This document shows, piece by piece, positions 51,001-59,461 of a stretch of 64,000 nt of DNA (position 1 is its first letter; each line of letters begins with the position of its first letter). The stretch spans positions 78,629 to 142,628 of the forward strand of contig JAKLJX010000005.1 of NCBI GenBank assembly GCA_023150945.1, read 5' to 3'. A program made the translations under genes and the position numbers. The stretch is from a bacterium. Its GTDB lineage: Bacteria; Zhuqueibacterota; Zhuqueibacteria; Zhuqueibacterales; Zhuqueibacteraceae. Below the pieces are notes generated by a model. The model was not told where the DNA came from and made no database searches. It saw nothing but the letters and a program-made list of their open reading frames with translations.

Positions 51001-53389
51001 GCCGCGGCTTCTGCAGTGTGAGGGCGCGCACGGCATTGTCCAGCAGCCGCGGCGTGGCCAGCGCGATCTTCTCGAAAAAGCCCTTCTTGCGCCGGCGTTC
51101 CTGCTGTTCGAGATTTTCGATGGCCTCGTAGTTGAAACCGAGCGTGAGATAGGCCGGCACCAGGCGGTAATTGATCGCCAGACTGCGCTCGATCAAGACG
51201 CAGGAGCGGCGCAGCAGGCCGACATTGGTTTCGCCCTGGTAGGAATAAGCCAGACCCAGGCTGTACAGGAGAATATCGTTGTCCGGCGCTGCCGCGTTGC
51301 GGCGTTCGTATTCCGCCACCGCCGCGTCGCTGTTTTCCAGCCGGTGCATGGCTTCGAGATAGCCGCGATGGGCCTCGAGATTGGTGGGATCATACTCGCG
51401 CGCCTGGCGAAAGAGCGCGAGCGCCAGCTCGGCATCGCGGCCGCGCAGCAGTACGCGGCCGCGCGCAATCAGCGCCGCCACCAGTTCGGAGCGCGCCTGG
51501 CTGAAAGCACTTTGATCTCCGCCCCGGCGATCACGCGCGAGCAGCGTGGCAAAAACTTGCGAGGCGCCGGGCAGTTCGTTATCCGCCAAATGCAACCGCA
51601 GCAGCGCCAGCGCCACGCGGTCGGCGAGATTTTGCAAATAAAGCCCGCGCTGCGTTGCCAACCGGTCGAGCAAATCGTGATACTCGTTGGTGGCGAGCTT
51701 AAGCTCGCCCTCGCGCGCGAGCTGTTGCGCAAGCTGAAAGCGCGCCGTGAAACTGACCTCCGGACGGGTGGCGTACTTCTGGCTGAGCAGTTGATAGGTG
51801 GCCAGCGTGTCGCGGCCGGCATTTGCCACCGCGAGCTGCAACAGCCGGTCACAACCCGCCGCCTGCCATTCCCATTGCTCGGGAAACAGCGTGACGATTT
51901 TGAGATAGGCCTCTTCCGCGGCGGCCATGCGGCGGCCGCGCGCCAGTGTCTCGCCCGCAAGCAGCAAGGCCTGATAACTGTACTCGCCAAGCCCGGGATA
52001 ATCGCGCGCAATGGCGAGCAAATGGCTGACGCCGGTCTCGCGCTGGTTTTGCCGGAGCAGAATCCTGCCGAGCGCCAGGCAACAGCGCGCCTGCACTTCC
52101 GGCCAGCTCTGCTCGCGCTGCGTGATGGCGTTCAGGAGTTGCACGTCGCTGCGCGCCGCGGCCAGCTCCACCTCCGCCAGCGCTGCTGCTTCATCCCGCC
52201 CCGGATCACCCTGCTGCACCACGCTCCAGATCGCCAGCGCCTGAATCGTGTCGCCCAGCGCCAGGAAGCGCCGCCCCATCTCGACTTCCGCATGATTGAT
52301 CTGCCGCGCGGAATCGGGAAAGTCAAACGGAATGGCCGCGAGCGTGAGAATGGCAAGCTCGTGATTGGGGAAGCGCCGCGCAAACGCGATGCTCTCGCCC
52401 GGCGCGGGATAGCGCGCCAGCATGCCGGTCTCCGGAATGCGCCAGAGATCGAGATTGCCATAACGATTGGCGGCATAGTAGATGGCGCGATCGCTGCCCC
52501 AATACGGAAAGAGCGCGCCCTCTCCGCCGGGTGTGATTTGCAGTTCGCGCGGCACTATGAGTGCACGGCCGGCCTCATCGGAAACCTGCACCAGGCGCAG
52601 ATGAGTGCCGGATTGTTCCGCGGCGGTTTCCGTGCGTTGCACCACCAGCATGTCACCCTGCGGCGACCAGCTCGGGAAACGGTTGTCTCCCACAAAAGTC
52701 ACTTGCCGGGGTGGTTCCGTGGCGCGCGTATCCGCGGCGACGATGAACACCTGCCTGCCGGAATGGCCGGCCACCGGCGCCACCACCGCCAGGTGCCTGC
52801 CATCGGGAGACCAGGCGGCGTCGCTGCCGGCAACATCGCGCAGCGGATGGCTGGCTTTGGTTTTGACATGATAAAGCCAAAGCTGTTCTCCGCCACTCGC
52901 GCCACGACTGAAGGCAATGGCGCGGCCCTCCGGCGAAAAGACGGGCGACACCTCGCGCACGAAGTTGCTGGTCAGGCGCGTGATCTTGCCCGGCAGCAGG
53001 CGATCATGCTGCGCTTTTACTTTCAACAGAAAGAGATCACCCTCGGCGTCGTCGCGCCGCGAGATGAAGACGATGAACTTGCCATCCGGTGACCAGGCCG
53101 GGCTGAAGTCATCGCTGGTATGTGTGGTGAGCGGGGTGGTTTGGCCGCCGGCAGCGGGCTTGGCCCACAGATCATAGTTCTTGTTGCTGCGTGAAACGTA
53201 GACCAGCCAGCGGCCGTCCGGCGATAGCGCGGGCATGAGGTCCGGCTCGGGATGGGAGGTCATGGGGTGTGGTTCGAGCAGTGCCGCGCGGCCCTCGGGC
53301 CGGTTGGCCGCCGGAGTGGGCGTTGGCAATGCGGGCGATTGGGCAAACGAGGATATGAATAGAATTGTGAGAAAGAGAAGGATAGTCAT
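45092..53389 (-). CDS. Giant exported propeller-TPR-CHAT-TPR-CHAT protein
   Basis: A 2765-residue protein. Residues 1-17 are a signal peptide; about 40-330 contain five or six TolB/PD40 propeller blades (ALSPDGRWLVYVSR, AWSPDGKFIVFISR, AAWSPDGRHLAVVA); about 380-1400 are TPR-like repeats; about 1456-1776 a first CHAT-like caspase-fold domain; about 1800-2370 more TPRs; about 2416-2765 a second CHAT domain. The C-terminal CHAT has the catalytic pair: His2630 in HLSCHGVYDE and Cys2676 in LSACETGLAKVTGGDEV. In the first CHAT those places read QINHQF and LPNAAFP, so both residues seem lost. CHAT domains are cysteine peptidases of the caspase/separase clan. Its ATG has only a weak ribosome-binding site. 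The target is unknown. Confidence 0.88.
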   Translation of the reverse strand: MTILLFLTILFISSFAQSPALPTPTPAANRPEGRAALLEPHPMTSHPEPDLMPALSPDGRWLVYVSRSNKNYDLWAKPAAGGQTTPLTTHTSDDFSPAWSPDGKFIVFISRRDDAEGDLFLLKVKAQHDRLLPGKITRLTSNFVREVSPVFSPEGRAIAFSRGASGGEQLWLYHVKTKASHPLRDVAGSDAAWSPDGRHLAVVAPVAGHSGRQVFIVAADTRATEPPRQVTFVGDNRFPSWSPQGDMLVVQRTETAAEQSGTHLRLVQVSDEAGRALIVPRELQITPGGEGALFPYWGSDRAIYYAANRYGNLDLWRIPETGMLARYPAPGESIAFARRFPNHELAILTLAAIPFDFPDSARQINHAEVEMGRRFLALGDTIQALAIWSVVQQGDPGRDEAAALAEVELAAARSDVQLLNAITQREQSWPEVQARCCLALGRILLRQNQRETGVSHLLAIARDYPGLGEYSYQALLLAGETLARGRRMAAAEEAYLKIVTLFPEQWEWQAAGCDRLLQLAVANAGRDTLATYQLLSQKYATRPEVSFTARFQLAQQLAREGELKLATNEYHDLLDRLATQRGLYLQNLADRVALALLRLHLADNELPGASQVFATLLARDRRGGDQSAFSQARSELVAALIARGRVLLRGRDAELALALFRQAREYDPTNLEAHRGYLEAMHRLENSDAAVAEYERRNAAAPDNDILLYSLGLAYSYQGETNVGLLRRSCVLIERSLAINYRLVPAYLTLGFNYEAIENLEQQERRRKKGFFEKIALATPRLLDNAVRALTLQKPRPPERWYEKAIDVLTAGIAVNDEKVAPLTEANLALNLANNYYNLGEFGFENALRYYLIKLQYDSSFVSTKQQAVIYERAGQCAWVSGRSQEAIPLLQEAVRLCRSLRDADGELRNLNRLALLYEGLGDFESSNEHYSAVLAAGKREYRNHNQALVLRNIAHNHLQNEETEEAIQKSDSSLTLLRLRGDSGFPKPKKSKFEIKLLGLPVFWMNADQFGESSTEGLTREQEKALIFTLIGASHEARKELPEALAAYEQKVAAARQRKDRPGEAIALNNLGDLWYSQHDFDKALAYFEASFQVCQRYQIPAGKIVNLINLGNVALLPEQPAGRADSLLQVIEHRAQILRPEIEEAAVVEPRQKVAVLNLLGSLHYNAAQRRLRGARESRAPALAALANGRSELDRDVRATWDALHHLAQAAAAYDTALALAANRRLFAEEVIVRRNLASLFVLAQDYPPALQHLQAAHELSIQKNLAELTWRVEHALGTLATLWRSPETNAGAPAQKSAQDWYDSALDILEGLPIIPEGIEQRLAQAQEQRELYENAIALLAGEGNRREALALSERSRAHEFANLVATRYLVPKRQRHRLLWGEGGGEAPFLQRRISSVRAELRKLESEEPQRPKELARVHAELAQAESEYRQVIAKALQENPQLASFFSVQTVALSTVQDSLDEATAVLSYFVGENETIVWCLSATGLTQTRRAIARSQLRLAVQQFRQALIEQNPARAALAAELGELLLAGIPDLDSYSNLVIVPDDCLHYLPFGALSYQGETALDLFGFTKVASLAAFSYALHNKNLNAGNILVLQDAAEAEKAVQLAAANAMQVRQGVDWRNGEARQLVQSAGILQINHQFLSQPTHPLSSGLRLLVRQPQSELPATVLFPLYRMFELDLAASLVVLPNAAFPFDGAQTGEELIALQRCLIYCGAPSLVLTQWRVSPEIRTTFCETFYPALRTEPAIAALAAAQAAVRERHPQSTAWAAFELAGFAGMTTAEKNQFAASRLDFTVAKGTQARQQDDYAEASRYYQSALTMAQQLGRPEYVQRLEERIKESAVAGRDFATACTIEERILAQALAAGDQRQAARSYRNLSVWRRELQDYSAAEAAELKNLALAEQANNAMARASSQFELAKIAQARNDYAAALRWAEQSAGLLAEQRQPLPRLLVETLLGKLALEADRYNQALDYLQHAIQAFTAAAPANAAAEKRALAVAQQLAGIAFTRLAAYGEGLPRLQQAADTFAALADTANFAAAMQALAETEWLNGDYQNALRHQHRVLELAAARRDPALDIRGHNARGLILMSLGELEQALDVEKHALQLALAWEEEKPVEAKREQATVYKNLGLVYIQQKQFQPALTSFLQARAIDQQFNFERGLLYDFNNLGQVYQVLGQSDSAQQYLNKAEALAAKLGDQRALVQALYTRGTLQLERGHKTPARITLQQALAKAEEIALEELQWRCLWQLARLAQQSNETAAALEFYQRAIASVERQSAKIKVEEYRSGFIDNKSDLYEEAVLLLLLMKREAEAFQFAERAKSRSFADLLANSAVDWQAGAGEHLLARRTRLLDQISFTQARITALQQNASADPGDRLTMAALQDSLAGLQKAYADLLVEMKTANPELADLVSVEPLPVQAVQGLLPDSVALVEYFFAKDRLVSWVVDRRQVRAVATPLERGKLSDLILQLRKAITKRASVESFSRQLYDQLILPIAPLLQNARQLVIVPHGPLHYVPFPALQKADSTYLIDAHALALAPSATVLGFCHRKGEAILAEARSNYRVLALGNPAVGDAKYDLPFAAKEIESLQFTFGQIESYSREAATPAALAAGIWRANLVHLSCHGVYDERNPLFSALLLAPASGEDDGRLEAHEIFSLKLHTYLVMLSACETGLAKVTGGDEVIGLARAFLFAGTPALIASLWTVDDLATAITVKRFYRYLEAGAGKAEALRQAQRFVRDYHNRHPAYWASFGLTGDWR

Positions 53390-53562
53390 ATTCTAAGCTC
53401 GGACCGTTGGCTCAGGAGATTGTATCGACAGATTGGGAACGTCTCGACAGGCTATTTAGAAGTCGATAATCACGTTGGGTAACAGAAGGCCGATTTTGGA
53501 AGCTAGATTCGTTAGACCAAGACCGTTTGAACAGAATCCTGATTAGTCTGTTGACTGGAAAG

Positions 53563-56500
53563 TCACGGGGATTTTGAAATGTTCACCAATTCCTGAAATA
53601 TCGGTTCGCTGCGAAGTGGATCGAGAAGATCATCTACCAAGGCATGTGTTCGTGCATCGATATCCAATAAAATTGCCTGTTTCAGAAGTTCAATCGCTTC
53701 GGGATGTCGTTTCAGTAGTGCAAATGCAACTGCGTGGTTGTACCGATCAGGTACGGTGCTAATAGGGAGTTGCAGTGCCTTATCAATATCATACACTGCA
53801 GCAATCGAATTGCCGACTGCAAAGTATGTAGCCGCTCGACGTGTCAATGCAAATGTGTCCTTCTCGTCTCTCTCCAGAACATTATCAAAATCTGCCAAGG
53901 CTTTTTCATAGTTTTTCATTCTTCGGTGTATTTCGCCACGATATCCAATGGGTGTTGTAAGTTCACTGTCGAGTTCTATGGCGCTATTAATTTCAGCTAG
54001 CGCTTTTTCATATTCTCCCATCTGGCATAAAGCCCAACCCCTCCCAATAAGTGCTCCAGCAAATTTCTTATCCAATACTGTAGCACAATCAAAATCGGCC
54101 AATGCGTTTTCGAATTGGGCCGTTGCCCGATAGACCTCTCCACGCTTGGTAAGTAGCTGCGCGTCCTTGTCGTTAAGCTTGATCGCAAGGTTCAGATCAG
54201 TAAGAGCTTTATCGTATTGTCCTAGATCCATGTGGACCTGGCTACGCCTGATAATTGTCCAAGCGTCCTTGGCATTGAGTGTTAGCGATTGATTCAAATC
54301 ATTCAAGGCGTTTTCGTATTGTCGTTGCAAGCGATAGGTCTCTCCGCGATGCGCCAGTATTGAAGCATTTTTCGGGTCAAGTTCATGGGCGCGATTGAAC
54401 TCGATCAATGCCAGATCATAGCGTCGTACTTGCCGATATGTAAGGCCACGACAAGCAATCGCCCACGAGTACTTTTCGTCCAGTTCAATAGCACGATCAA
54501 AATCCGCTAGTGCTTGGTCATAATTCTTCATTTTGCGATGGGTCTCTCCTCGCTGAGCTACATAGAATGCCTTCTTCTCGGCGAGTTCGATTGCACTATT
54601 TAGATCTGTCAGGGATTTCTCATAATTACCGATTTGACGATAGGCCTGGCCACGTGCTGCGAGTGCCCAAACGTACGCTTTGTCGAGTGCTATAGCACAG
54701 TCAAAATCAGCTATTGCATTCTCATATTGAGCCATTAACCGGTAGGTTTCACCGCGATGAGCAAACGCCCATGCGTACTTTTCATCAAGCTGAATAACAC
54801 GGCTGAAGTCATCAATTGCCTGCTCGTGTTTGCCAACCTTACGGTATGTTTCTCCGCGACTGGCAATTGTCCAGGTATACTTCTCATCAAGAGTTATTGC
54901 ATGATCCAGTTCTATCAATGCACGCTCGTGTTGATTAGTAAGTCGATAAGATTCTCCACGAAGAGCATGAATTTCGCAGCGGGCTGTTGGCGTTAGGTTA
55001 TGCTGGAGCTCAAGTACTCTGAGCTTCTCAATTACTTCAGAATGGCGATCATTGTTATGATTCTGATAAATGGCTATCAATACTTCGCCATTTCTGTATA
55101 AAGCTGATGAGCCTGCATCCGACCCGGCTTGTAAACAGACTCTGGCAATGTTTTCGGAGAACTTCCAACGCCAACGGGACGCATGCAAAAAGGCACTAGC
55201 CACTTCCGAGAAGTTCCGGTCAGGCTGCGCGCACACGGCATGATACACGCGTTCGCATTCCAGTTTTCGCCAATGATCATTCTCGTATGCAGATTGACCT
55301 GACAGGTCGAACTGCGTTTGAGTCTCTGTAAAGTACTTTGCTAGCCTTTCGTGAGTCGTTGAAAATTCATTGGGGCTCGTATTGCGTAAGTGGCGCAGCA
55401 TAAGCTCACGTACCTTTTCATGGTAAAAAGAACCTCGCTGATTGTCGGTGCGGACATAGCTTTGCGCAGAGAGCCAGTTAAACATTGTCGTTGACGCGTC
55501 GTTGAGCGCTGCACTCAGTATGTCCCGATTGAACTGTCGGGGGATGGCGGCAAGTATTGCTACAATTCGTCGCTCTTCCTGCGGTGTCCATTGCAGGAAA
55601 CGTGTGACAGCGTCTCTACTGATGTCTTGCAAGGGTACGCCAGGCTGCGGTCTGGTGGCGGCAAGCAACTCCACCAAAACCGGTAATCCACCGCTATCCA
55701 TTTGAATTTGTGCTACTAATCTGTCATCGGTGATATTGATATCCGGATTGCTCAGATATAGTCGAGTTTCTTCAGGTGTAAATGGTTCTAATGTAATGTG
55801 GCAAAGCATGCCTGATAACTCGGTCCAGTGCTGTTCGAGTGGGTCACGACCGCTGATGACAAACGTGATACCTGTATTGAATTCACCATATTCGAACCTG
55901 AACAACGCCAGTAGCCATGATGCGAGAGTATCACTTGTGCGTTCGAACACATCAAACATCAGTATGAGCCGCTGTCGTTCGGTAGCATGGTTGAGTAAGC
56001 TCACAAAAAGAGGAGTAAGCATACGCTCAGGCTCTCGCAACAACTGCACTTCATCTTTGTTGCCCCAGCGCGAGAGACCGTAGTTTACTAGTTCAGCAAG
56101 CGCTTCTCCTGCGGTTTGTGGATCAATTTCGTCAAAAAACACTCCAGCCACAGGTACTTTGCGCAGATTTTTAATAGTAAAATCTGATACACCACGTGTA
56201 ACAACACTTAGCATACTTCGGGGAGCTTTCGGGTCACTCTCCATTTCTTCGCGCAGTTCGTAGTACTTTTTGCAGCGCTCGTCAAATTCTTTGTCTTGAA
56301 TATCATACTTAGCAAGTTCAGCGGCAACGTGACGCATGGCAGCGATAGGATACGGGAAACGATCATTGCACGCAATTGCCAGCGCATTGATGCTGGATGA
56401 TGATGCAATGTGTTCGAATTGTCTGAGGAGTGTGCTCTTGCCTACGCCACCTTCGCCAGTCACGGCAAAGACCATGTAGTTCGGTACGTCACTCGCAAAA

Positions 56501-56595
56501 TTCTCTTCAAAGACGCGGAGTTGCTCTCGTCGCCCGACGAAATTTTCTTTGCGCCGCTCCTCACTGATCTTTTTCCATGAGATTCGTTGACTCAC
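53563..56595 (-). CDS. STAND-type P-loop NTPase with C-terminal TPR array
   Basis: A 1010-residue cytoplasmic protein. FVGRREQLRVFEENF precedes Walker A GEGGVGKST (47-55); Walker B is LILMFDVFE (about 210-218); FVISGRDPL and the following winged-helix-like region complete a STAND NTPase. The last ~450 residues contain about 12 very regular 34-residue TPRs (RGETYR ... YENALADFDxAIELDEK). Such proteins are signalling switches in immunity and regulation. No N-terminal effector domain is visible. The gene is clearly AT-richer than its neighbours, suggesting recent transfer. GTG 56595 has AAGGA nine bases upstream. It lies between a retropepsin-like gene and the double-CHAT gene. Confidence 0.88.
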   Translation of the reverse strand: MSQRISWKKISEERRKENFVGRREQLRVFEENFASDVPNYMVFAVTGEGGVGKSTLLRQFEHIASSSSINALAIACNDRFPYPIAAMRHVAAELAKYDIQDKEFDERCKKYYELREEMESDPKAPRSMLSVVTRGVSDFTIKNLRKVPVAGVFFDEIDPQTAGEALAELVNYGLSRWGNKDEVQLLREPERMLTPLFVSLLNHATERQRLILMFDVFERTSDTLASWLLALFRFEYGEFNTGITFVISGRDPLEQHWTELSGMLCHITLEPFTPEETRLYLSNPDINITDDRLVAQIQMDSGGLPVLVELLAATRPQPGVPLQDISRDAVTRFLQWTPQEERRIVAILAAIPRQFNRDILSAALNDASTTMFNWLSAQSYVRTDNQRGSFYHEKVRELMLRHLRNTSPNEFSTTHERLAKYFTETQTQFDLSGQSAYENDHWRKLECERVYHAVCAQPDRNFSEVASAFLHASRWRWKFSENIARVCLQAGSDAGSSALYRNGEVLIAIYQNHNNDRHSEVIEKLRVLELQHNLTPTARCEIHALRGESYRLTNQHERALIELDHAITLDEKYTWTIASRGETYRKVGKHEQAIDDFSRVIQLDEKYAWAFAHRGETYRLMAQYENAIADFDCAIALDKAYVWALAARGQAYRQIGNYEKSLTDLNSAIELAEKKAFYVAQRGETHRKMKNYDQALADFDRAIELDEKYSWAIACRGLTYRQVRRYDLALIEFNRAHELDPKNASILAHRGETYRLQRQYENALNDLNQSLTLNAKDAWTIIRRSQVHMDLGQYDKALTDLNLAIKLNDKDAQLLTKRGEVYRATAQFENALADFDCATVLDKKFAGALIGRGWALCQMGEYEKALAEINSAIELDSELTTPIGYRGEIHRRMKNYEKALADFDNVLERDEKDTFALTRRAATYFAVGNSIAAVYDIDKALQLPISTVPDRYNHAVAFALLKRHPEAIELLKQAILLDIDARTHALVDDLLDPLRSEPIFQELVNISKSP

Positions 56596-56674
56596 AGTGT
56601 GGCATCCTTCCCCAATTCGTGGTTTTTGATGTCAGGTTATTTGCCAACTCCCAGACATGCAAGCATGCTATGGT

Positions 56675-56695
56675 TGTGAAAAGACTATGTTCACA
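56675..56695. promoter_or_regulatory. Inverted repeat upstream of the STAND gene, possible operator
   Basis: TGTGAA (56675-56680), nine bases, TTCACA (56690-56695). The arms match the CRP consensus half-sites but the spacing is longer than for CRP. It lies about 80 bases upstream of the STAND start. Confidence 0.3.
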
Positions 56696-56765
56696 CTTAG
56701 GCGACTTTTTTTCATGTCTTCATTTCCGTATTCTCTTTGTCGTTCCACGGCTGGACGATCTGATT

Positions 56766-57128
56766 TTATTTCGCCCGCAGGGCGCGGCGGCGGCTGATGG
56801 TATGATTTTCCATATCAATGACCAGCCGGAAATCCTGCAGCAAATGCGTGCCGGCAATCGGTTCGGCTTCCGGCGGACCAATGACGACGTTGCCGGCCAC
56901 GCGCTCACCGCCGAAATCGAAAAAGCATGAGCCATAGGGGAATTCTTTGATACTGCCGTCTGCCAGAGTCAGTTCAACTGTTCCCAGTGGCTCGATTCCC
57001 AACTCTGCCGCGTCTCTTTGGGTGATCCAAGCCCGGGTTGCGCCGGTATCGACAAGGAAAGAGATTTCTTTCTGACGCTCGAGATCGTGAAGGTTCGCCA
57101 CCGTGAGTTCCAAATAGATGTCGCCCAT
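56766..57128 (-). CDS. Retropepsin-like (clan AA) aspartic protease-fold protein
   Basis: A 120-residue protein the length of one retropepsin half-unit. The active-site motif is FLVDTGATRAWI (Asp27-Thr-Gly-Ala), followed by LGIEPLGTVELTLADG and a VVIGPPEAEPIAGTHLLQDF segment that forms the second psi-loop of the fold. As in retroviral proteases, a homodimer would be needed for activity. ATG 57128 has GAGGAG eight bases upstream. It is transcribed toward the STAND gene, 170 bases apart, which may be chance or a shared operon. The substrate is unknown. Confidence 0.85.
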   Translation of the reverse strand: MGDIYLELTVANLHDLERQKEISFLVDTGATRAWITQRDAAELGIEPLGTVELTLADGSIKEFPYGSCFFDFGGERVAGNVVIGPPEAEPIAGTHLLQDFRLVIDMENHTISRRRALRAK

Positions 57129-57228
57129 TGTTCTACTCCTCTTCGACGTCTCCAAAATTCACAGACAAGGCCCTGCAAGGCGACAGAATGATAAGCACGC
57201 CCTCGCATTGATGCAAGCCTCTTTTGCA

Positions 57229-59235
57229 TCAGCGCCACCGCACCACTTCCACGCGCGCATCATTGAAGCAGGCGCCGCCGCCGACCACGTTGAGCGTGTC
57301 CGGCGCCAGCGCGTTGGCGGTTTGGCCGTTGCGCGAAGCTTTGCGCCAGGCGCCCTTGGGCATCACCACCACGCCGGGCCGCACCAGCGCCTGAATCTTC
57401 AGACGGCACACGACTTCGCCGAGAGCATTGAAAACTCGCACCAACTCACCAGTCCGCAAACCGCGCGCCGTCGCGTCCGCCGGATTCATTTCGAGATAAA
57501 GCGCGGGCAGGTTGTATTCCGCCATCGTGCTGTTGATCGCTTTGTCGGTGGCGGGACTGATCAGCGCCAAGGGAAACGCCGGGTCGTTTTCCTCTGCGAG
57601 AAATTCATAAGGCTGGCCGCCGAGCTGCGACAGCGTGAAGTGAACCTTGCGGTCCGCCGTGGCCGGAAACGCCGTGACGAATTGCACCGGCGCGCGTCCG
57701 GGAAAATCGAAGAACGCGATTCTGTCGCGCTGCAGTTGTTCGAATGAAATCTCCCTGCCCATGCCGCGCATGGCCTGCGCCGCACGCTCGAGATACGCCG
57801 GTGTGCCCGTCTGAAAGTCGGCATCACTCCAGCCCATGGCGCGGCCGAGCAGCGCAAACACTTCTTCGTTGGGCTTGGCCTCGCCGGGCGGCGCAATCAC
57901 CGGCGCGCTGTACTGCAGCGCATAGCTGCCGTAGGCTTTTTTGATCTCGTGTTGTTCCAGAAAGGTGACGGCCGGCAGCAACAGGTCGGCGTAGGCAGCA
58001 GTGTCAGTCATCACCTGATCGAACACGACCGTGAACAAGTCTTCGCGCTGCAAGCCGGCCAGCACCGCGTTTTGATTCGGCATGGTGGCCACGGGATTGC
58101 AATTGTACACGAACAGCATTTTCACCGGCGGATTGTTCTCTTCCAACAGAATCTTGCCGAGGCGGTTCATGTTGATCACGCGTGCGTGCCACGAGTTGCC
58201 GCTCACCATCATGCTGTCATCCCAGCGAAACGCCGCGCTGTTGCTGAGCGTGTAGCCGCCGCCGCGTGTGCCGAATTTGCCCAACACTGCCGGCAGCGCG
58301 AGAATCGCCGCCGCCGCCTGGCCGCCGTTGCGGTTGCGTTCCAGGCCCCAGCCCAGGCGAATCACCGCCGGCTCGGATTCCGCGTAGAGCCGCGCCACGC
58401 GTTCGATCTCCGCCGCCTCGACGCGTGCCAGCGCCGCCGCCCGCGCCAGGGTGTAAGGCTCCGCTTTTTCGAGCAGGGTCTCGCTGCCAACCGTATGCGC
58501 GCGGATGAAATCCCAATTCAGCAGGCCGTGCTCGTGCCAGTAGCGAATCAGCGCAAGCGCCACGGCCAGGTCTGCGCCGGGATAAATCGGGAGATGCAGA
58601 TCGATCTCGCGCTCGGAAAAATGGCGCACCGGATCGATCGTAATGATTTTCGCGCCGTTCGCCTTTGCTTGTTTCAAAAACGGCACCAGATGAATGTGAG
58701 TGGCCTTCGGGTTGCCGCCCCAGATGATGATGCAGCGGCTGGCCGTGTAGTCTTCAAATGCGACGCCGGCCATCTTGCCGTACATTCCTTTTGCCGCCTC
58801 GCCGGTGGGCATGGCGCACACCGCGCGCGCCAGCCGCGAGGCCCCGAGTTTGGCGAAGAAAGCTTTGTCGCTGGTATCCTGGCCGAGCAAGCCGTTGGAG
58901 CCGCCGTAGCTGAACGGCAGAATGGCCTCGCCGCCCCAACGGCTTTGAATCTCGCGGCAGGATTGGCAGATGATTGCCACTGCTTGCTCCCAACTGATCC
59001 GCTCGAAACGGCCTTCACCTTTGGCGCCGCAACGCCGCATGGGATGCAACAACCGTTCGCTGCCGTACACACGCTTGCTGAAGTTCGCCACTTTGGAACA
59101 AATGAAACCAGCGGTGAGGGGATTGCGGTGCGAGCCGCGAATTTTGCGGACGCGGCCGTCCGTCACTTCCACCTCCAGACTGCAAGTGTCCGGGCAATCC
59201 ATTGGGCAGACGGAGGGCAGGGTTTCCGTGGGCAT
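57229..59235 (-). CDS. Molybdopterin-dependent oxidoreductase (DMSO-reductase family)
   Basis: A 668-residue catalytic subunit. Cys10, Cys14, Cys18 and Cys46 (CPMDCPDTC ... FICSK) bind a 4Fe-4S cluster; the three molybdopterin-binding blocks follow, with PFSYGGSNGLLGQDTSDKAF, IIWGGNPKATHIHLVPF and the C-terminal dinucleotide-binding domain (LVRVFNALGEVVCRLKIQ). The subfamily resembles formate-dehydrogenase-like and thiosulfate/polysulfide-reductase-like assimilatory proteins. No twin-arginine signal, no Fe-S subunit and no membrane anchor gene are adjacent, so it is probably a cytoplasmic single-subunit enzyme. The substrate cannot be assigned. Confidence 0.9.
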   Translation of the reverse strand: MPTETLPSVCPMDCPDTCSLEVEVTDGRVRKIRGSHRNPLTAGFICSKVANFSKRVYGSERLLHPMRRCGAKGEGRFERISWEQAVAIICQSCREIQSRWGGEAILPFSYGGSNGLLGQDTSDKAFFAKLGASRLARAVCAMPTGEAAKGMYGKMAGVAFEDYTASRCIIIWGGNPKATHIHLVPFLKQAKANGAKIITIDPVRHFSEREIDLHLPIYPGADLAVALALIRYWHEHGLLNWDFIRAHTVGSETLLEKAEPYTLARAAALARVEAAEIERVARLYAESEPAVIRLGWGLERNRNGGQAAAAILALPAVLGKFGTRGGGYTLSNSAAFRWDDSMMVSGNSWHARVINMNRLGKILLEENNPPVKMLFVYNCNPVATMPNQNAVLAGLQREDLFTVVFDQVMTDTAAYADLLLPAVTFLEQHEIKKAYGSYALQYSAPVIAPPGEAKPNEEVFALLGRAMGWSDADFQTGTPAYLERAAQAMRGMGREISFEQLQRDRIAFFDFPGRAPVQFVTAFPATADRKVHFTLSQLGGQPYEFLAEENDPAFPLALISPATDKAINSTMAEYNLPALYLEMNPADATARGLRTGELVRVFNALGEVVCRLKIQALVRPGVVVMPKGAWRKASRNGQTANALAPDTLNVVGGGACFNDARVEVVRWR

Positions 59236-59461
59236 GGCTGGACTCGATTGTTGGTTGAGTGAATGGCGATGATTGGTTTGCAGGCTGACTGCGACGAAGC
59301 GGGCGCAAAGTAGATAACGGCAAGAGGAAAGTCAAGCGGCTGCCGCCGAATGACAGCGCCAGTGACAATGCCGGGCCTTACAGTCGGCTTGAACCAACAG
59401 GATTAGCAGAATTAACGGGATTGAAAGGGATCGTAAATGTTTAGCCAGTTGAAGAAACCCA

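Noticed and set aside
49028-53092. A 1354-codon open frame on the plus strand opposite the CHAT giant
   Set aside because: It is the antisense shadow of a GC-biased gene; the product is Arg/Gln/Ala-rich with no family features, while the minus-strand product has clear propeller, TPR and CHAT domains.
53961-54960. CRISPR-like or tandem DNA repeats inside the STAND gene
   Set aside because: The periodicity of about 102 bases is that of 34-residue TPR units in a coding sequence; the copies differ at the base level.
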